64,000 nt of DNA from Chelatococcus sp. HY11. GTDB lineage: Bacteria; Pseudomonadota; Alphaproteobacteria; Rhizobiales; Beijerinckiaceae. The stretch is from NCBI RefSeq assembly GCF_018398335.1, contig NZ_JAHBRX010000001.1:3712001-3776000 (forward strand), given 5' to 3'. Made by a program: the position numbers and the translations under genes. Positions 47,950 to 56,135 of the stretch are shown here, in pieces. Under the pieces are notes generated by a model. The model searched no databases. It saw nothing but the letters and a program-made list of their open reading frames with translations, and was not told where the DNA came from. Position 1 is the stretch's first letter. Each line of letters starts with the position of its first letter.

Positions 47950-47959
47950 GTGTCAACAC
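47950..47959 (-). promoter_or_regulatory. putative GntR/FCD operator B (GTGTTGACAC on minus strand)
   Basis: On the minus strand the site reads AGTGTTGACACT, a dyad like sites A and C. TTGACA inside it could be the -35 of the FMN reductase-ribB operon, with only a weak -10 (GATCCT) at 17 bp. It lies in the 157-bp gap between gntR and the reductase start. Confidence 0.6.
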
Positions 47960-47996
47960 TTAAATCTCTCGACGGTCGAAAGCCAGAAGCAAAATG

Positions 47997-48686
47997 CTAG
48001 GAGGCGGCGGACTTTTCCAGCGTTCCCGTCAAGAAACTCTCCTGGCGAGCAAGATTTTCGGACGCACGCGCGATATGCGATCGCATCATCGACTCAGCGA
48101 GATCGGCGTCTCGACTGATGATGGCGCGCATGATCTGCCAGTGCTCCTGATAGGCCGTCTGCCGCCTCTGGTTATCCATCCCCGACTGCCGCCGATAAAC
48201 TCTGAAGAGCTGGTGCAAATCGCCATTCAGCGTGTCGATGATACGCTGGTTTCCGCAGGCAGCAACCACGCGCTGGTGAAAATCAAACTTCCGCGACCTG
48301 TCCCCACTGGTCCAGGAGCGCCGGTCCGCCTCGAGGTCGGCCAGAAGTCTTGTCGACTCGTCTGCACTCATGTTCTCCGCTGCTAGGCGGCAGGCCATGC
48401 CTTCAAGGGCTTCGCGCATCTGGAATAGCTCGGCCAGTTGCTTGGCATTGAGGGAGACCACCCGAGCGCGCATGAATGGCTCGCGCGAAATAAGACCAAT
48501 ACCTTGCAAGCGTCGCAAGGCTTCACGCACAGGCCCCCTGCTCACCTGGAAGCGCTGAGCGAGGAATTTCTCATTGACTTCAGAACCCAATCCAAGTTCG
48601 CCTGATTGAATGATCTCGGCGATATCGTGAAAAAGCTGTTCACCGAGCGTGCCCGCCTCCCGATCGGTTGACACAATCTCACTCAT
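47997..48686 (-). CDS. GntR family transcriptional regulator (FCD domain)
   Basis: The product is 229 aa. The N-terminal winged helix (FLAQRFQVSRGPVREALRRL) is the GntR recognition signature. The C-terminal FCD helical domain carries probable metal/ligand residues in FDFHQRVVAACGN, YQEHWQIMRAI and MRSHIARASEN. FCD regulators usually bind a carboxylic acid and repress the genes for its breakdown. Operator-like dyads lie on both sides of the gene and between the other two operons, so it is the likely regulator of the entire locus. Confidence 0.9.
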   Translation of the reverse strand: MSEIVSTDREAGTLGEQLFHDIAEIIQSGELGLGSEVNEKFLAQRFQVSRGPVREALRRLQGIGLISREPFMRARVVSLNAKQLAELFQMREALEGMACRLAAENMSADESTRLLADLEADRRSWTSGDRSRKFDFHQRVVAACGNQRIIDTLNGDLHQLFRVYRRQSGMDNQRRQTAYQEHWQIMRAIISRDADLAESMMRSHIARASENLARQESFLTGTLEKSAAS

Positions 48687-48786
48687 TCGATCTTCCCTAA
48701 AAAGATTGAAAACTCAGCATCCAGGATAGCGGTTCGCTTGCCTATTGACCAGAGCTACCCCGCAATGAGCGTGATGCGCACTTAAC

Positions 48787-48796
48787 GTGTTGACAC
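48787..48796 (+). promoter_or_regulatory. putative GntR/FCD operator C (GTGTTGACAC)
   Basis: The dyad lies between gntR (leftward) and the lyase operon (rightward). TTGACA at 48790-48795 with TATGTC 17 bp later resembles a promoter for the rightward operon. Location at the gntR 5' end also suggests autoregulation. Confidence 0.65.
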
Positions 48797-48877
48797 TATT
48801 TTCGACGGCTCGTATGTCAATATCAATCCTGGGTAGACTTCTCCGGCGTGCCGAGAAGTGAGAGATGGAGCTCCACC

Positions 48878-49834
48878 GTGATCTTGGATAGGGATGATAA
48901 CAAGACGGGCCCCAAGGCTTTTCGGCGCCTGCTAAGCTCCGGTGACTTCATCGTGTCGCCGGGTGTCTATGACGGATACAGTGCGCGCCTCGTCGAAGCC
49001 GCCGGCTTCAAGACCGCAGCGACGAGTGGAGCCGCAATCGCCAATGCCATGCTCGGCATGGAGGATGTTGGCATCATGGGGCTCGCGGAAAACGTCGCGC
49101 ATTGTCGCAATCTCGCCCGAGCGATCGAGATTCCTCTCACTGCAGACGCAGACGACGGATATGGAAATCCTGTCAATGTGTTTCACACGGTTCGCGAATT
49201 CGAGGCGGCTGGCGTCGCGGCCGTCAACATCGAGGACCAGGTCAGCCCCAAACGTTGCGGGCACATGCCGGGCAAGGAGGTCATCCCGACCGCGGAAATG
49301 GTCAAGAAGATTGAAGCTGCGTGCCTGGCTCGCAAAGACGACGCTTTCGGGATTGTCGCGAGAACGGATGCTCTGGCTATCGAAGGCATTGAGGTTACAG
49401 TGCAACGGGTTCGTGCTTACGTTGCCGCTGGCGCCGACATGATCTTTCCGGATGCTGTACGATCACAGGATGATATCGCCAGGATCGTGGAAGCTGCCGG
49501 TGTGCCGGTTACGGTCAATATGGGCTTTGGAATCCGGTCCCGTCCGACCTCTCCGCTCATTCCAATCGAACGCTTGAAGGAACTCGGGGTTCGGCGGATC
49601 AGTCTTCCGAGAATGCTCCCGGCTGCCGCTATCCATGGCATGAAAAGTGCTCTTTCGGTCATGCGCTCCGTGGTTGACACTGGCCAGGCCGTCGATCGCC
49701 CGGATCTTCTCGTTGGTATAGAGGAAATCTGGTCCCTTATGGGCTTTCCTCAGATTCAGGAACTCGAACGCCGGCTTCTTTCAATGGCGACACTGTCGAG
49801 CAAGTACGGCGATGCCCCGGCGGTACCCGCCTAG
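48878..49834 (+). CDS. isocitrate lyase/PEP mutase family lyase (methylisocitrate/dimethylmalate lyase-like)
   Basis: The product is 318 aa from GTG 48878, chosen because GGAG lies 7 bases upstream; GTG 48848 would add 10 residues. Signatures are PGVYDGYSARLVEAAGF, LTADADDGYGN (metal-binding Asp) and the catalytic loop KRCGHMPGKEV, which has the KRCGH form of methylisocitrate lyase. Such enzymes split 2-methylisocitrate, 2,3-dimethylmalate or similar acids into pyruvate or succinate plus another acid. With the aconitase of operon 1 it suggests a hydration-then-lyase end of the pathway. Confidence 0.88.
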   Translation: MILDRDDNKTGPKAFRRLLSSGDFIVSPGVYDGYSARLVEAAGFKTAATSGAAIANAMLGMEDVGIMGLAENVAHCRNLARAIEIPLTADADDGYGNPVNVFHTVREFEAAGVAAVNIEDQVSPKRCGHMPGKEVIPTAEMVKKIEAACLARKDDAFGIVARTDALAIEGIEVTVQRVRAYVAAGADMIFPDAVRSQDDIARIVEAAGVPVTVNMGFGIRSRPTSPLIPIERLKELGVRRISLPRMLPAAAIHGMKSALSVMRSVVDTGQAVDRPDLLVGIEEIWSLMGFPQIQELERRLLSMATLSSKYGDAPAVPA

Positions 49835-49875
49835 CCGCCAGAAATTCATACTGATCGTTCTGAGGAGGCACGCAT

Positions 49876-50652
49876 ATGCTGGCTGTCCCACCGGCATCCA
49901 ATAATGCGCTGAAAGGCAAGGTCGCGCTGGTCACAGGAGCTCAACGGGGCATAGGACGCTCTGTTGCCGTGGCGCTGGCGTCCGCTGGTGCGGATATCGC
50001 AATCAACTGGCTTGATAACGAGGCCGATGCGAGGCTGACCGGCGACTTGGTGGAGGAGGAGGGGCGACGCGCCCGGCTCGTCCGGGCCGATGTCGCGCAG
50101 TTGACTGAAATCGCGGAGATGGTTCAAGAGGCCGTGTCGACGTTAGGATCGGTCGATATCCTCGTAAACAACGCCGGCATATTTCCGCGGGTATCATTCC
50201 TCGAGCTGTCTGAGGAGGTTTGGGATGCCGTTGTTGCTGTCAATCTCAAAGCAGCCGCCTTTTGCACTCAAGCGGTAGCACGCGAACTTATCCGACTGGG
50301 CAGGACCGGCTGTATCGTCAACATGTCATCGTCGGCGTTACGGGGATCCCCACGAGGCGCCCATTACAGCGCGAGCAAAGCGGGGCTCATTGGCTTGACG
50401 CGAACGACGGCTTTGGAGCTGGCTCCCTATGGCATTCGCGTGAACGCCGTTGCGCCGGGGTTGATCGATACAGCCCAACCCCGAGGTGGATATGACGAAG
50501 TTCAACTCACCGAGATGACGAAGAGCATTCCGCTGAGGCGTATGGGACAAGCAGGCGAAATCGCCGATGCCGTTCTGTTCCTTGCTTCGGACGCGTCTTC
50601 GTTCGTCACTGGCGAGTTGATTCACGTCAACGGCGGCGCCTACATGGGATGA
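49876..50652 (+). CDS. SDR family oxidoreductase
   Basis: The product is a 258-aa classical short-chain dehydrogenase. It has the nucleotide motif TGAQRGIG, the NNAG motif, and the Ser-Tyr-Lys set in MSSSALRGSPRGAHYSASKAG (quoted in part: HYSASKAG). The Asn-Trp after the second strand (AINWLDNEAD) suggests NADP preference, uncertain. It oxidises or reduces an alcohol/ketone of the pathway. It lies 41 bp after the lyase gene. Confidence 0.9.
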   Translation: MLAVPPASNNALKGKVALVTGAQRGIGRSVAVALASAGADIAINWLDNEADARLTGDLVEEEGRRARLVRADVAQLTEIAEMVQEAVSTLGSVDILVNNAGIFPRVSFLELSEEVWDAVVAVNLKAAAFCTQAVARELIRLGRTGCIVNMSSSALRGSPRGAHYSASKAGLIGLTRTTALELAPYGIRVNAVAPGLIDTAQPRGGYDEVQLTEMTKSIPLRRMGQAGEIADAVLFLASDASSFVTGELIHVNGGAYMG

Positions 50653-50725
50653 GCCGATAGAAGTTAGCCAACGTTTTCTTCTAGAAGCATAAATAATAAT
50701 AAATATTGATCGCGGAGTGGTGAAC

Positions 50726-51805
50726 GTGAATTCAGAACCGATTCAAGTCGCAGATCCCGGCGAAATTGCCTTGTCAATAAGGAATGTTCGCGTGAAATAT
50801 GGCTCCTTCGACGCCCTTAAGGGTGTGAGCCTCGATGTGAAGCGCGGCGAGTTTGTTGCGCTTTTGGGTCCGTCTGGATGCGGGAAGACTTCTCTGCTTC
50901 GCACGATTGCGGGCTTTGTATCGCCCGCGCACGGAAGCGTCGTCCTGAATGGCCACGATGTTGCCGGGCTGGCCGCACGGAGTCGCAATATCGGTATCGT
51001 TTTCCAATCTTACGCGCTGTTCCCTCATATGACTGCGCTTGAGAATGTGCAGTTCGGACTGGATTGCCGGCAGATTCCCGCCGAGCGGAAGCGCGCCATG
51101 GCCAACAGTGCCTTGGCGTTGGTTGGACTTGGCGCACTCTCAGACCGGAAGCCGAAGCAATTGTCGGGCGGCCAGCAGCAGCGCGTCGCACTCGCGCGTG
51201 CGATTGTGTTTCAGCCGGATCTTCTCCTGCTCGATGAGCCACTAGGAGCTCTCGACAAACAGCTCCGCGTCCAGATGCAAACCGAGCTCAAGGCGCTGCA
51301 GCGCCGCCTTGGGGTCACGGCTGTTTTCGTAACCCATGACCAGGAGGAGGCGATGTCGATGGCGGACCGCATCGTCGTTATGCGGGATGGCAATATTGTG
51401 CAACTCGACACGCCCGAAGAACTTTTCGCAAAGCCGAATTCGTCCTGGGTGTGCGAGTTCGTGGGCTCTGGAAACCTTCTTCGAGGCGATTTCCAGGCGA
51501 CAGGCGAGGAAGAACTTGAGCTGAGGCTTGGAGGCGACAGCACGATTAGGGTCCGCGGGAGAAATGCGCCCGATATTGCTGTGCAGTTGGCCTTCAACAA
51601 GGTGCGCGTTGTTGCCAGCGACGAAGCCTCTCTTAAAGTGACCGGCAAGCGATTCCTTGGTTCGTCTCTGGAGCTACAAATCGCGACGCCTGCGGGATTG
51701 GTCTGTGCCCATGTCGATCCGCAGCTCGGCGGTCGGTTCGAGCTGGGTACCGGAGTGACAATCGGCGCGGACATGCAGGATTGCAGGGTGGTGCCAGCGC
51801 GATGA
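50726..51805 (+). CDS. ABC transporter ATP-binding protein (PotA-like)
   Basis: The product is about 359 aa from GTG 50726 (GGAG 8 bases upstream); GTG 50717 or 50720 are possible. Motifs are Walker A LLGPSGCGKTSLL, Q-loop VFQSYALFPH, signature LSGGQQQRVALARA, Walker B LLLDEPLGALD and the H-loop VTHDQEEAMSMADR. A C-terminal TOBE domain follows. It is the ATPase for the PotB/PotC-type permeases encoded next, with ATGA overlap to the first. Confidence 0.92.
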   Translation: MNSEPIQVADPGEIALSIRNVRVKYGSFDALKGVSLDVKRGEFVALLGPSGCGKTSLLRTIAGFVSPAHGSVVLNGHDVAGLAARSRNIGIVFQSYALFPHMTALENVQFGLDCRQIPAERKRAMANSALALVGLGALSDRKPKQLSGGQQQRVALARAIVFQPDLLLLDEPLGALDKQLRVQMQTELKALQRRLGVTAVFVTHDQEEAMSMADRIVVMRDGNIVQLDTPEELFAKPNSSWVCEFVGSGNLLRGDFQATGEEELELRLGGDSTIRVRGRNAPDIAVQLAFNKVRVVASDEASLKVTGKRFLGSSLELQIATPAGLVCAHVDPQLGGRFELGTGVTIGADMQDCRVVPAR

Positions 51806-52689
51806 GTATCGAGACCATGTCTTCACCACGCGCGGCGTACGGCGCTGGGGCCAAAGCGCCTTGGTCGAAAATGTGCTCCTATTTGGCGCCGATCACCGCA
51901 TTTTACATCGTCTTCCTGATCGTTCCGTATGCGCTCATTCTGGAGATGAGTTTCTTCTCATTCAGCTCCACGAAACTATATATACCGATCCTTACGTTGA
52001 AAAATTACGTCGATGTTCTCACGGATACCTACTATCTTTTACTCATTGTTCGATCTATCGGCCTCGGTATATTGGTCACGCTCATTTGTATCCTGCTCGG
52101 CTTTCCACTCGCATTGAAAATCGCGAGATCGGGAGCTGCTATGAAAAGCGCGCTGATCGCACTGACGCTGTCACCGCTCCTGATCAACCTTGTCGTGCGT
52201 TCCTATGCGTGGATCGTCCTGCTTGGTGACACGGGCTTGATCAACAGTTGGCTCAAAGCCGCGGGTATCATCGAGGCGCCGCTGCCGTTGAATGGAAACA
52301 CGTTCGCGGTGGTGGTCGGCCTGGTTCACATCAGCCTGCCACTGATGGTTCTCAGCCTGATCGGCATTCTTGAGAAGATAGATAAGTCGCTCATAGACGC
52401 GGCTGAGAGTCTGGGTGCGTCGCGATCACGTATCCTTCGGAAGGTCGTTCTGCCGCTGTCGGTGCCGGGAATCGCCGCGGGTTCGCTGCTGGTGTTCAGT
52501 CTCGCCATCAGCGCCTTCGTGACACCGGTTCTGCTCGGAGGAAGTCGGGTTTCGACGATCAGCACACTGATCTATGAGAAATTCACGTATTCAGTGAATT
52601 GGCCGGTGGGCGCCACGCTCGTGATGGTCCTTCTAGTCATCAATGTCGCCGTTATGGCGCTGCACGGCCGCTTGTTCAAGGAGCAATGA
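51802..52689 (+). CDS. ABC transporter permease (PotB-like)
   Basis: The product is 295 aa from ATG 51802, which overlaps the ATPase stop codon (ATGA). About six transmembrane helices are visible, with the ATPase-docking EAA loop as IDAAESLGASRSRILRKVVL. Together with the next permease it forms a spermidine/putrescine-type importer; the true substrate is probably the compound broken down by this locus. Confidence 0.9.
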   Translation: MSIETMSSPRAAYGAGAKAPWSKMCSYLAPITAFYIVFLIVPYALILEMSFFSFSSTKLYIPILTLKNYVDVLTDTYYLLLIVRSIGLGILVTLICILLGFPLALKIARSGAAMKSALIALTLSPLLINLVVRSYAWIVLLGDTGLINSWLKAAGIIEAPLPLNGNTFAVVVGLVHISLPLMVLSLIGILEKIDKSLIDAAESLGASRSRILRKVVLPLSVPGIAAGSLLVFSLAISAFVTPVLLGGSRVSTISTLIYEKFTYSVNWPVGATLVMVLLVINVAVMALHGRLFKEQ

Positions 52690-53477
52690 TCGACATGGAC
52701 AAGGCTCTGGACCTCGCCGCCTGGTTAGTTGTGATCTTCCTGATCGGCCCTCTGGTCGTGATCATGGGGGGCTCTTTCACGCTCACCCCCTACGTCGCAT
52801 TCCCGCCGGTTGGTTTCACATTTGACTGGTATTATAAACTTCTCCATCACGTGGATTTCTTCCATTCCTTCATTCTCAGCCTCGTACTGGCGACTTTGTG
52901 CTCATTGGCTGCAATGGTGATCGGTGTTGCGGCGGCCATTGGACTTCACAAGTTTAAATTCTCTGGCTCCAGTTTGTACAAGTCATTTCTGATGTCACCT
53001 TTGCTGTTGCCGACCGTCGTCACGGGCGTTGCATTGTTGCAATTTTACTACATGATTCATATCGACACTTCGTTGTTCGGATTGTTGGCTGCCCACGTTC
53101 TCATCACAGTTCCTTACGTTCTGCGCACGGTTGGTGCCGGGCTCGTTGGGCTCGACCCTGCAATCGAGGAGGCGGCCGCGAGCCTGGGGGCCGGCGAGCT
53201 CCGAACTCTCGTTCGCGTGACGCTGCCGGCAATCGCGCCCTCCATCATGGCTGCCGTGATTTTTGTATTCATCACGTCCTTCGACCAGACGACTGTCTCT
53301 ATCTTTTTGGCAGACGTGAATTTGATGCCCCTTCCGGTGCGAATATTCAACTACATCGACTTGGCTGTAGACCCAATGATTGCGGCAGTTTCCACGCTGC
53401 TGATCTTTTTTGCGTTCGGGATGATCGTGCTCCTCCAGCGGCTCCTGGGATTGGATAAAGCGATGGGTGTTGGCTAG
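52686..53477 (+). CDS. ABC transporter permease (PotC-like)
   Basis: The product is 263 aa from ATG 52686, again with an ATGA overlap. The EAA loop is EEAAASLGAGELRTLVRVTL. About six transmembrane helices are present. The interrupted hemC-like gene begins 82 bp later on the same strand and was probably the last gene of this operon. Confidence 0.9.
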   Translation: MIDMDKALDLAAWLVVIFLIGPLVVIMGGSFTLTPYVAFPPVGFTFDWYYKLLHHVDFFHSFILSLVLATLCSLAAMVIGVAAAIGLHKFKFSGSSLYKSFLMSPLLLPTVVTGVALLQFYYMIHIDTSLFGLLAAHVLITVPYVLRTVGAGLVGLDPAIEEAAASLGAGELRTLVRVTLPAIAPSIMAAVIFVFITSFDQTTVSIFLADVNLMPLPVRIFNYIDLAVDPMIAAVSTLLIFFAFGMIVLLQRLLGLDKAMGVG

Positions 53478-53627
53478 AACCACAAATCTCACCCTTGCAT
53501 TTGAACGGCGATGGGCGGTCCTTTTTCAGTCGTCGCCGAAGTTCCTGGAAGGTTTCGCCGTGGTTTTGAGAATAGCGACGCGACCCAGCAAGCTCGCCCT
53601 CTGGCAAGCTCGTTACGTTAAGAGCCT

Positions 53628-53635
53628 GATCAACG
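53628..53635. repeat. IS66 target-site duplication, left copy
   Basis: GATCAACG flanks the left end of the IS66 element and recurs right after its other end at 56128-56135. Eight-base duplications are usual for IS66. Confidence 0.92.
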
Positions 53636-53648
53636 GTAAGCGGTGTTC

Positions 53649-55181
53649 TCAGGCCACGGCCTTGATCTCGGAAGCGGCGATATAGGCCCAAGGCAGGAGA
53701 TCGTCGATTTGGCTGTTTGGATGGCCGTTGACGATCCTTGCGAGCACGTCGGCGATGTAGCGGAGCGGTTCGACGTCGTTGAGCTTGCAGGTTTCAATGA
53801 GAGAAGCGACGACAGCCCAATGCTCGGCGCCACCGTCAGAGCCCGCGAAGAGAGCGTTCTTGCGGTTGAGCGCAATCGGTCGGATCGACCGCTCGACGGT
53901 ATTGGAGTCGATCTCGATACGTCCGTCGTCCAGGAAGCGGGTGAGCCCCTCCCAGCGTGAGAGCGTATAGCGGATTGCCTCGGCGAGTTTGGTCTTCTGG
54001 CTGATCAGGCTGAGCTTCTCGTGCAGCCATGGCTCGAGTTCGGCCAGGAGCGGCCGACTCCTTTCCTGGCGCGCGGTGCGACGTTCGCCTGCCGACTGGC
54101 CGCGGATGTCGTTCTCGACGCGATAGATCTCTGCGATGCGCCGGAGCGCCTCGCTGGCGATGGGCGCCGGGCTGGCGGCCGCGAGCTCGTAGAAGCGCCG
54201 GCGTACGTGTGCCCAGCAGAAGGCGAGCGTTGCGCCGCTCTTCCCGGCCAGCACGCGATAGCCGCCATAGCCGTCGACCTGCAGGATGCCGGTAAAGCCC
54301 GCGAGATGAGCGATCGGTCGCTCCGCCTTTCGGTCCGGCGCATAGACATAGGCGACGCCCGGCGGGTCGCTCCCGTTCCATGGTCGGTCATCGCGAGCGT
54401 AGGCCCAGAGCTGCCCGGTCTTGGTCTTGCCGCGGCCGGGATCCAGCACCGGCGCCGTGGTCTCGTCGGCAAAGAGCTTCGGCGAGGCCTTCAGCTTCTC
54501 CAACAGCCGCTCGTGGACCGGACGCAGGTGCCAGGCGGCGCGGCCGACCCAGTCGGCGAGCGTGGAACGGTCGAGGTTGATACCCTGCCGAGCATAGATC
54601 TGCGCCTGACGATAGAGCGGCAAATGATCGGCATATTTGGAGACCAGAACCTGCGCGACCGTCGCCTCGGTCGGCAGACCGCCTTCGATCAGCCGGGCAG
54701 GCGCCGGAGCCTGCACGACCACGTCATCGCAGGCACGACACGCATATTTGGGTCGACGCACGACGATCACGCGCAATTGCGCCGGCACGATATCGAGCCG
54801 CTCGCTGACGTCTTCGCCGATCCGATGAAGGTCGTTGCGGCAGCATGGGCAGGCATGGTCCTCGATGTCGACGACCATCTCGATGCGTGGCAGATGCGGC
54901 GGCAGCGCGCCACGGTTCGCCCGCCGCTTCGCAGCGCGTTCCCTGCGGATAGCCGGATCAGCGTGTTCGGCTTCTTCCTCGCCCGCTGCTTCGATCTGCT
55001 CTGCTTCCTCGAGGCCAAGAAGGAGTTGATCCTCAGGCAGGCTCTCGGCCCGACGACCGAAGCGGTGGCGCTGCAATTCCTTGATGATCTGGGTCAGGCG
55101 AGCGTTCTCGACATCGCGCGCCAGGACCATCGCCTTCAGCACATCCGGATCGTCGGGAAGCTGGTCCGCCGTCATCGCCAT
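53649..55181 (-). CDS. tnpC: IS66 family transposase TnpC
   Basis: The product is 510 aa, full length for IS66. It has an N-terminal coiled coil, a zinc-finger-like HACPCCRNDL and YACRACDDV pair, and the DDE transposase core (KLFADETTAPVLDPG, LQVDGYGGYRVL, IEIDSNTVERSIRP). The C-terminal IS66 domain is complete. It catalyses transposition of this element. Confidence 0.95.
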   Translation of the reverse strand: MAMTADQLPDDPDVLKAMVLARDVENARLTQIIKELQRHRFGRRAESLPEDQLLLGLEEAEQIEAAGEEEAEHADPAIRRERAAKRRANRGALPPHLPRIEMVVDIEDHACPCCRNDLHRIGEDVSERLDIVPAQLRVIVVRRPKYACRACDDVVVQAPAPARLIEGGLPTEATVAQVLVSKYADHLPLYRQAQIYARQGINLDRSTLADWVGRAAWHLRPVHERLLEKLKASPKLFADETTAPVLDPGRGKTKTGQLWAYARDDRPWNGSDPPGVAYVYAPDRKAERPIAHLAGFTGILQVDGYGGYRVLAGKSGATLAFCWAHVRRRFYELAAASPAPIASEALRRIAEIYRVENDIRGQSAGERRTARQERSRPLLAELEPWLHEKLSLISQKTKLAEAIRYTLSRWEGLTRFLDDGRIEIDSNTVERSIRPIALNRKNALFAGSDGGAEHWAVVASLIETCKLNDVEPLRYIADVLARIVNGHPNSQIDDLLPWAYIAASEIKAVA

Positions 55182-55250
55182 GACGGGAGCAGACCATATT
55201 CGCCGGCTCCGGGCGACAGCGGAATCGAGGCTGATTCACTTCGTCGCGGA

Positions 55251-55607
55251 TCAACTCGCCTGCGTGGGAACGCTTGTCTGGCGGGCTTCATGGACCCGCC
55301 GCCAATCGAGCCCCTCAAGCAGCGCCGACAACTGCGCGGCCGTCAGGCGCATCACGCCATCCTGCACCTTTGGCCAGCGGAACTCCCCGTCTTCCAGCCG
55401 CTTTGCATAGAGGCAGACGCCGGTACCGTCCCAGAAGATCAGCTTGATCCGATCCGTGCGCTTGGCACGAAACACATACACCGCACCGCTGAACGGGTCG
55501 GCGCCCATCGTCTCGCGCACCAACGCAGCCAGCCCCTCCGCCCCCTTGCGGAAGTCTACCGGCTTCGTCGCCACCATGACCTTGACGGCGCCCGTCGGCC
55601 CGATCAC
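55251..55607 (-). CDS. tnpB: IS66 accessory protein TnpB
   Basis: The product is 118 aa with the IS66 Orf2 signature (VMVATKPVDFRKGAEGLAAL, VFRAKRTDRIKLIFWDGTGV). Its ATG overlaps the end of tnpA by 4 bp. Its function in transposition is not well defined. Confidence 0.94.
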   Translation of the reverse strand: MIGPTGAVKVMVATKPVDFRKGAEGLAALVRETMGADPFSGAVYVFRAKRTDRIKLIFWDGTGVCLYAKRLEDGEFRWPKVQDGVMRLTAAQLSALLEGLDWRRVHEARQTSVPTQAS

Positions 55608-56044
55608 GAGGTTGCCTTCAGCGCACGGATCACCGCCGCAACCGTCTTGGCGTCGGCGCCTCGGCCAACCCGCATGGCAATGCCGTCTATCTCCAGCTCG
55701 ATCATCCCAACGTCGCGGATACTCTTGCGCCTCCGCGGCTGTCCAGGACGCTTCGGCGCGGATCCCCGAGGCGGGGCTGTCACCACCGCGGATACGAAGG
55801 CCAGGGATTCCTGCTGCACCGAAGCGGCCTGTTTGCGCGCTTCGCGCCGCCAGGCGAACACCTGCTGCGGCCTGAGACCATAACGCCGGGCAACTTCGGA
55901 AATGATTGCGGTCGGCTCCAGCGTCTCCGCGACGATCCTCGCCTTGTCATCCATCGACCAGTGACGCCGGCCGCCAGCACCGTTGATCACCTCGAAACGC
56001 CGAGGCTGCCGCTCCGGGTCAAGCGTAAGGTCAAGTCCAGACAC
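55604..56044 (-). CDS. tnpA: IS66 accessory protein TnpA
   Basis: The product is 146 aa from GTG 56044 (GGAG upstream); the frame remains open to 56083. A helix-turn-helix of the transposase-8 type is visible (RRHWSMDDKARIVAETLEP, VARRYGLRPQQVFAWRREAR). It probably binds DNA during transposition. Confidence 0.9.
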   Translation of the reverse strand: MSGLDLTLDPERQPRRFEVINGAGGRRHWSMDDKARIVAETLEPTAIISEVARRYGLRPQQVFAWRREARKQAASVQQESLAFVSAVVTAPPRGSAPKRPGQPRRRKSIRDVGMIELEIDGIAMRVGRGADAKTVAAVIRALKATS

Positions 56045-56127
56045 AAATCTATCTCCGATCCAATACAGGACCGGCAACCTCACAGATCGCGATCACTCCC
56101 GAAAGATGGCCCGGAAACACCGCTTAC

Positions 56128-56135
56128 GATCAACG
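56128..56135. repeat. IS66 target-site duplication, right copy
   Basis: Second copy of GATCAACG, immediately after the right inverted repeat. Removing the element and one copy restores the hemC-like reading frame exactly. Confidence 0.92.

Larger units (their letters stand above)
53636..56127. mobile_element. complete IS66-family insertion sequence
   Basis: The element is 2,492 bp. Its ends are inverted repeats beginning GTAAGCGGTGTT on both sides, about 16 of 20 bases alike. It carries the three IS66 genes (tnpA, tnpB, tnpC) all leftward and intact. The 8-bp duplication GATCAACG on both sides is perfect, so the insertion is recent in sequence terms. It sits inside the hemC-like gene. Confidence 0.95.

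Noticed and set aside
54021-55883. A 620-codon open frame antisense to the IS66 genes
   Set aside because: The IS66 proteins on the minus strand are complete and recognisable; the antisense frame has no family pattern.
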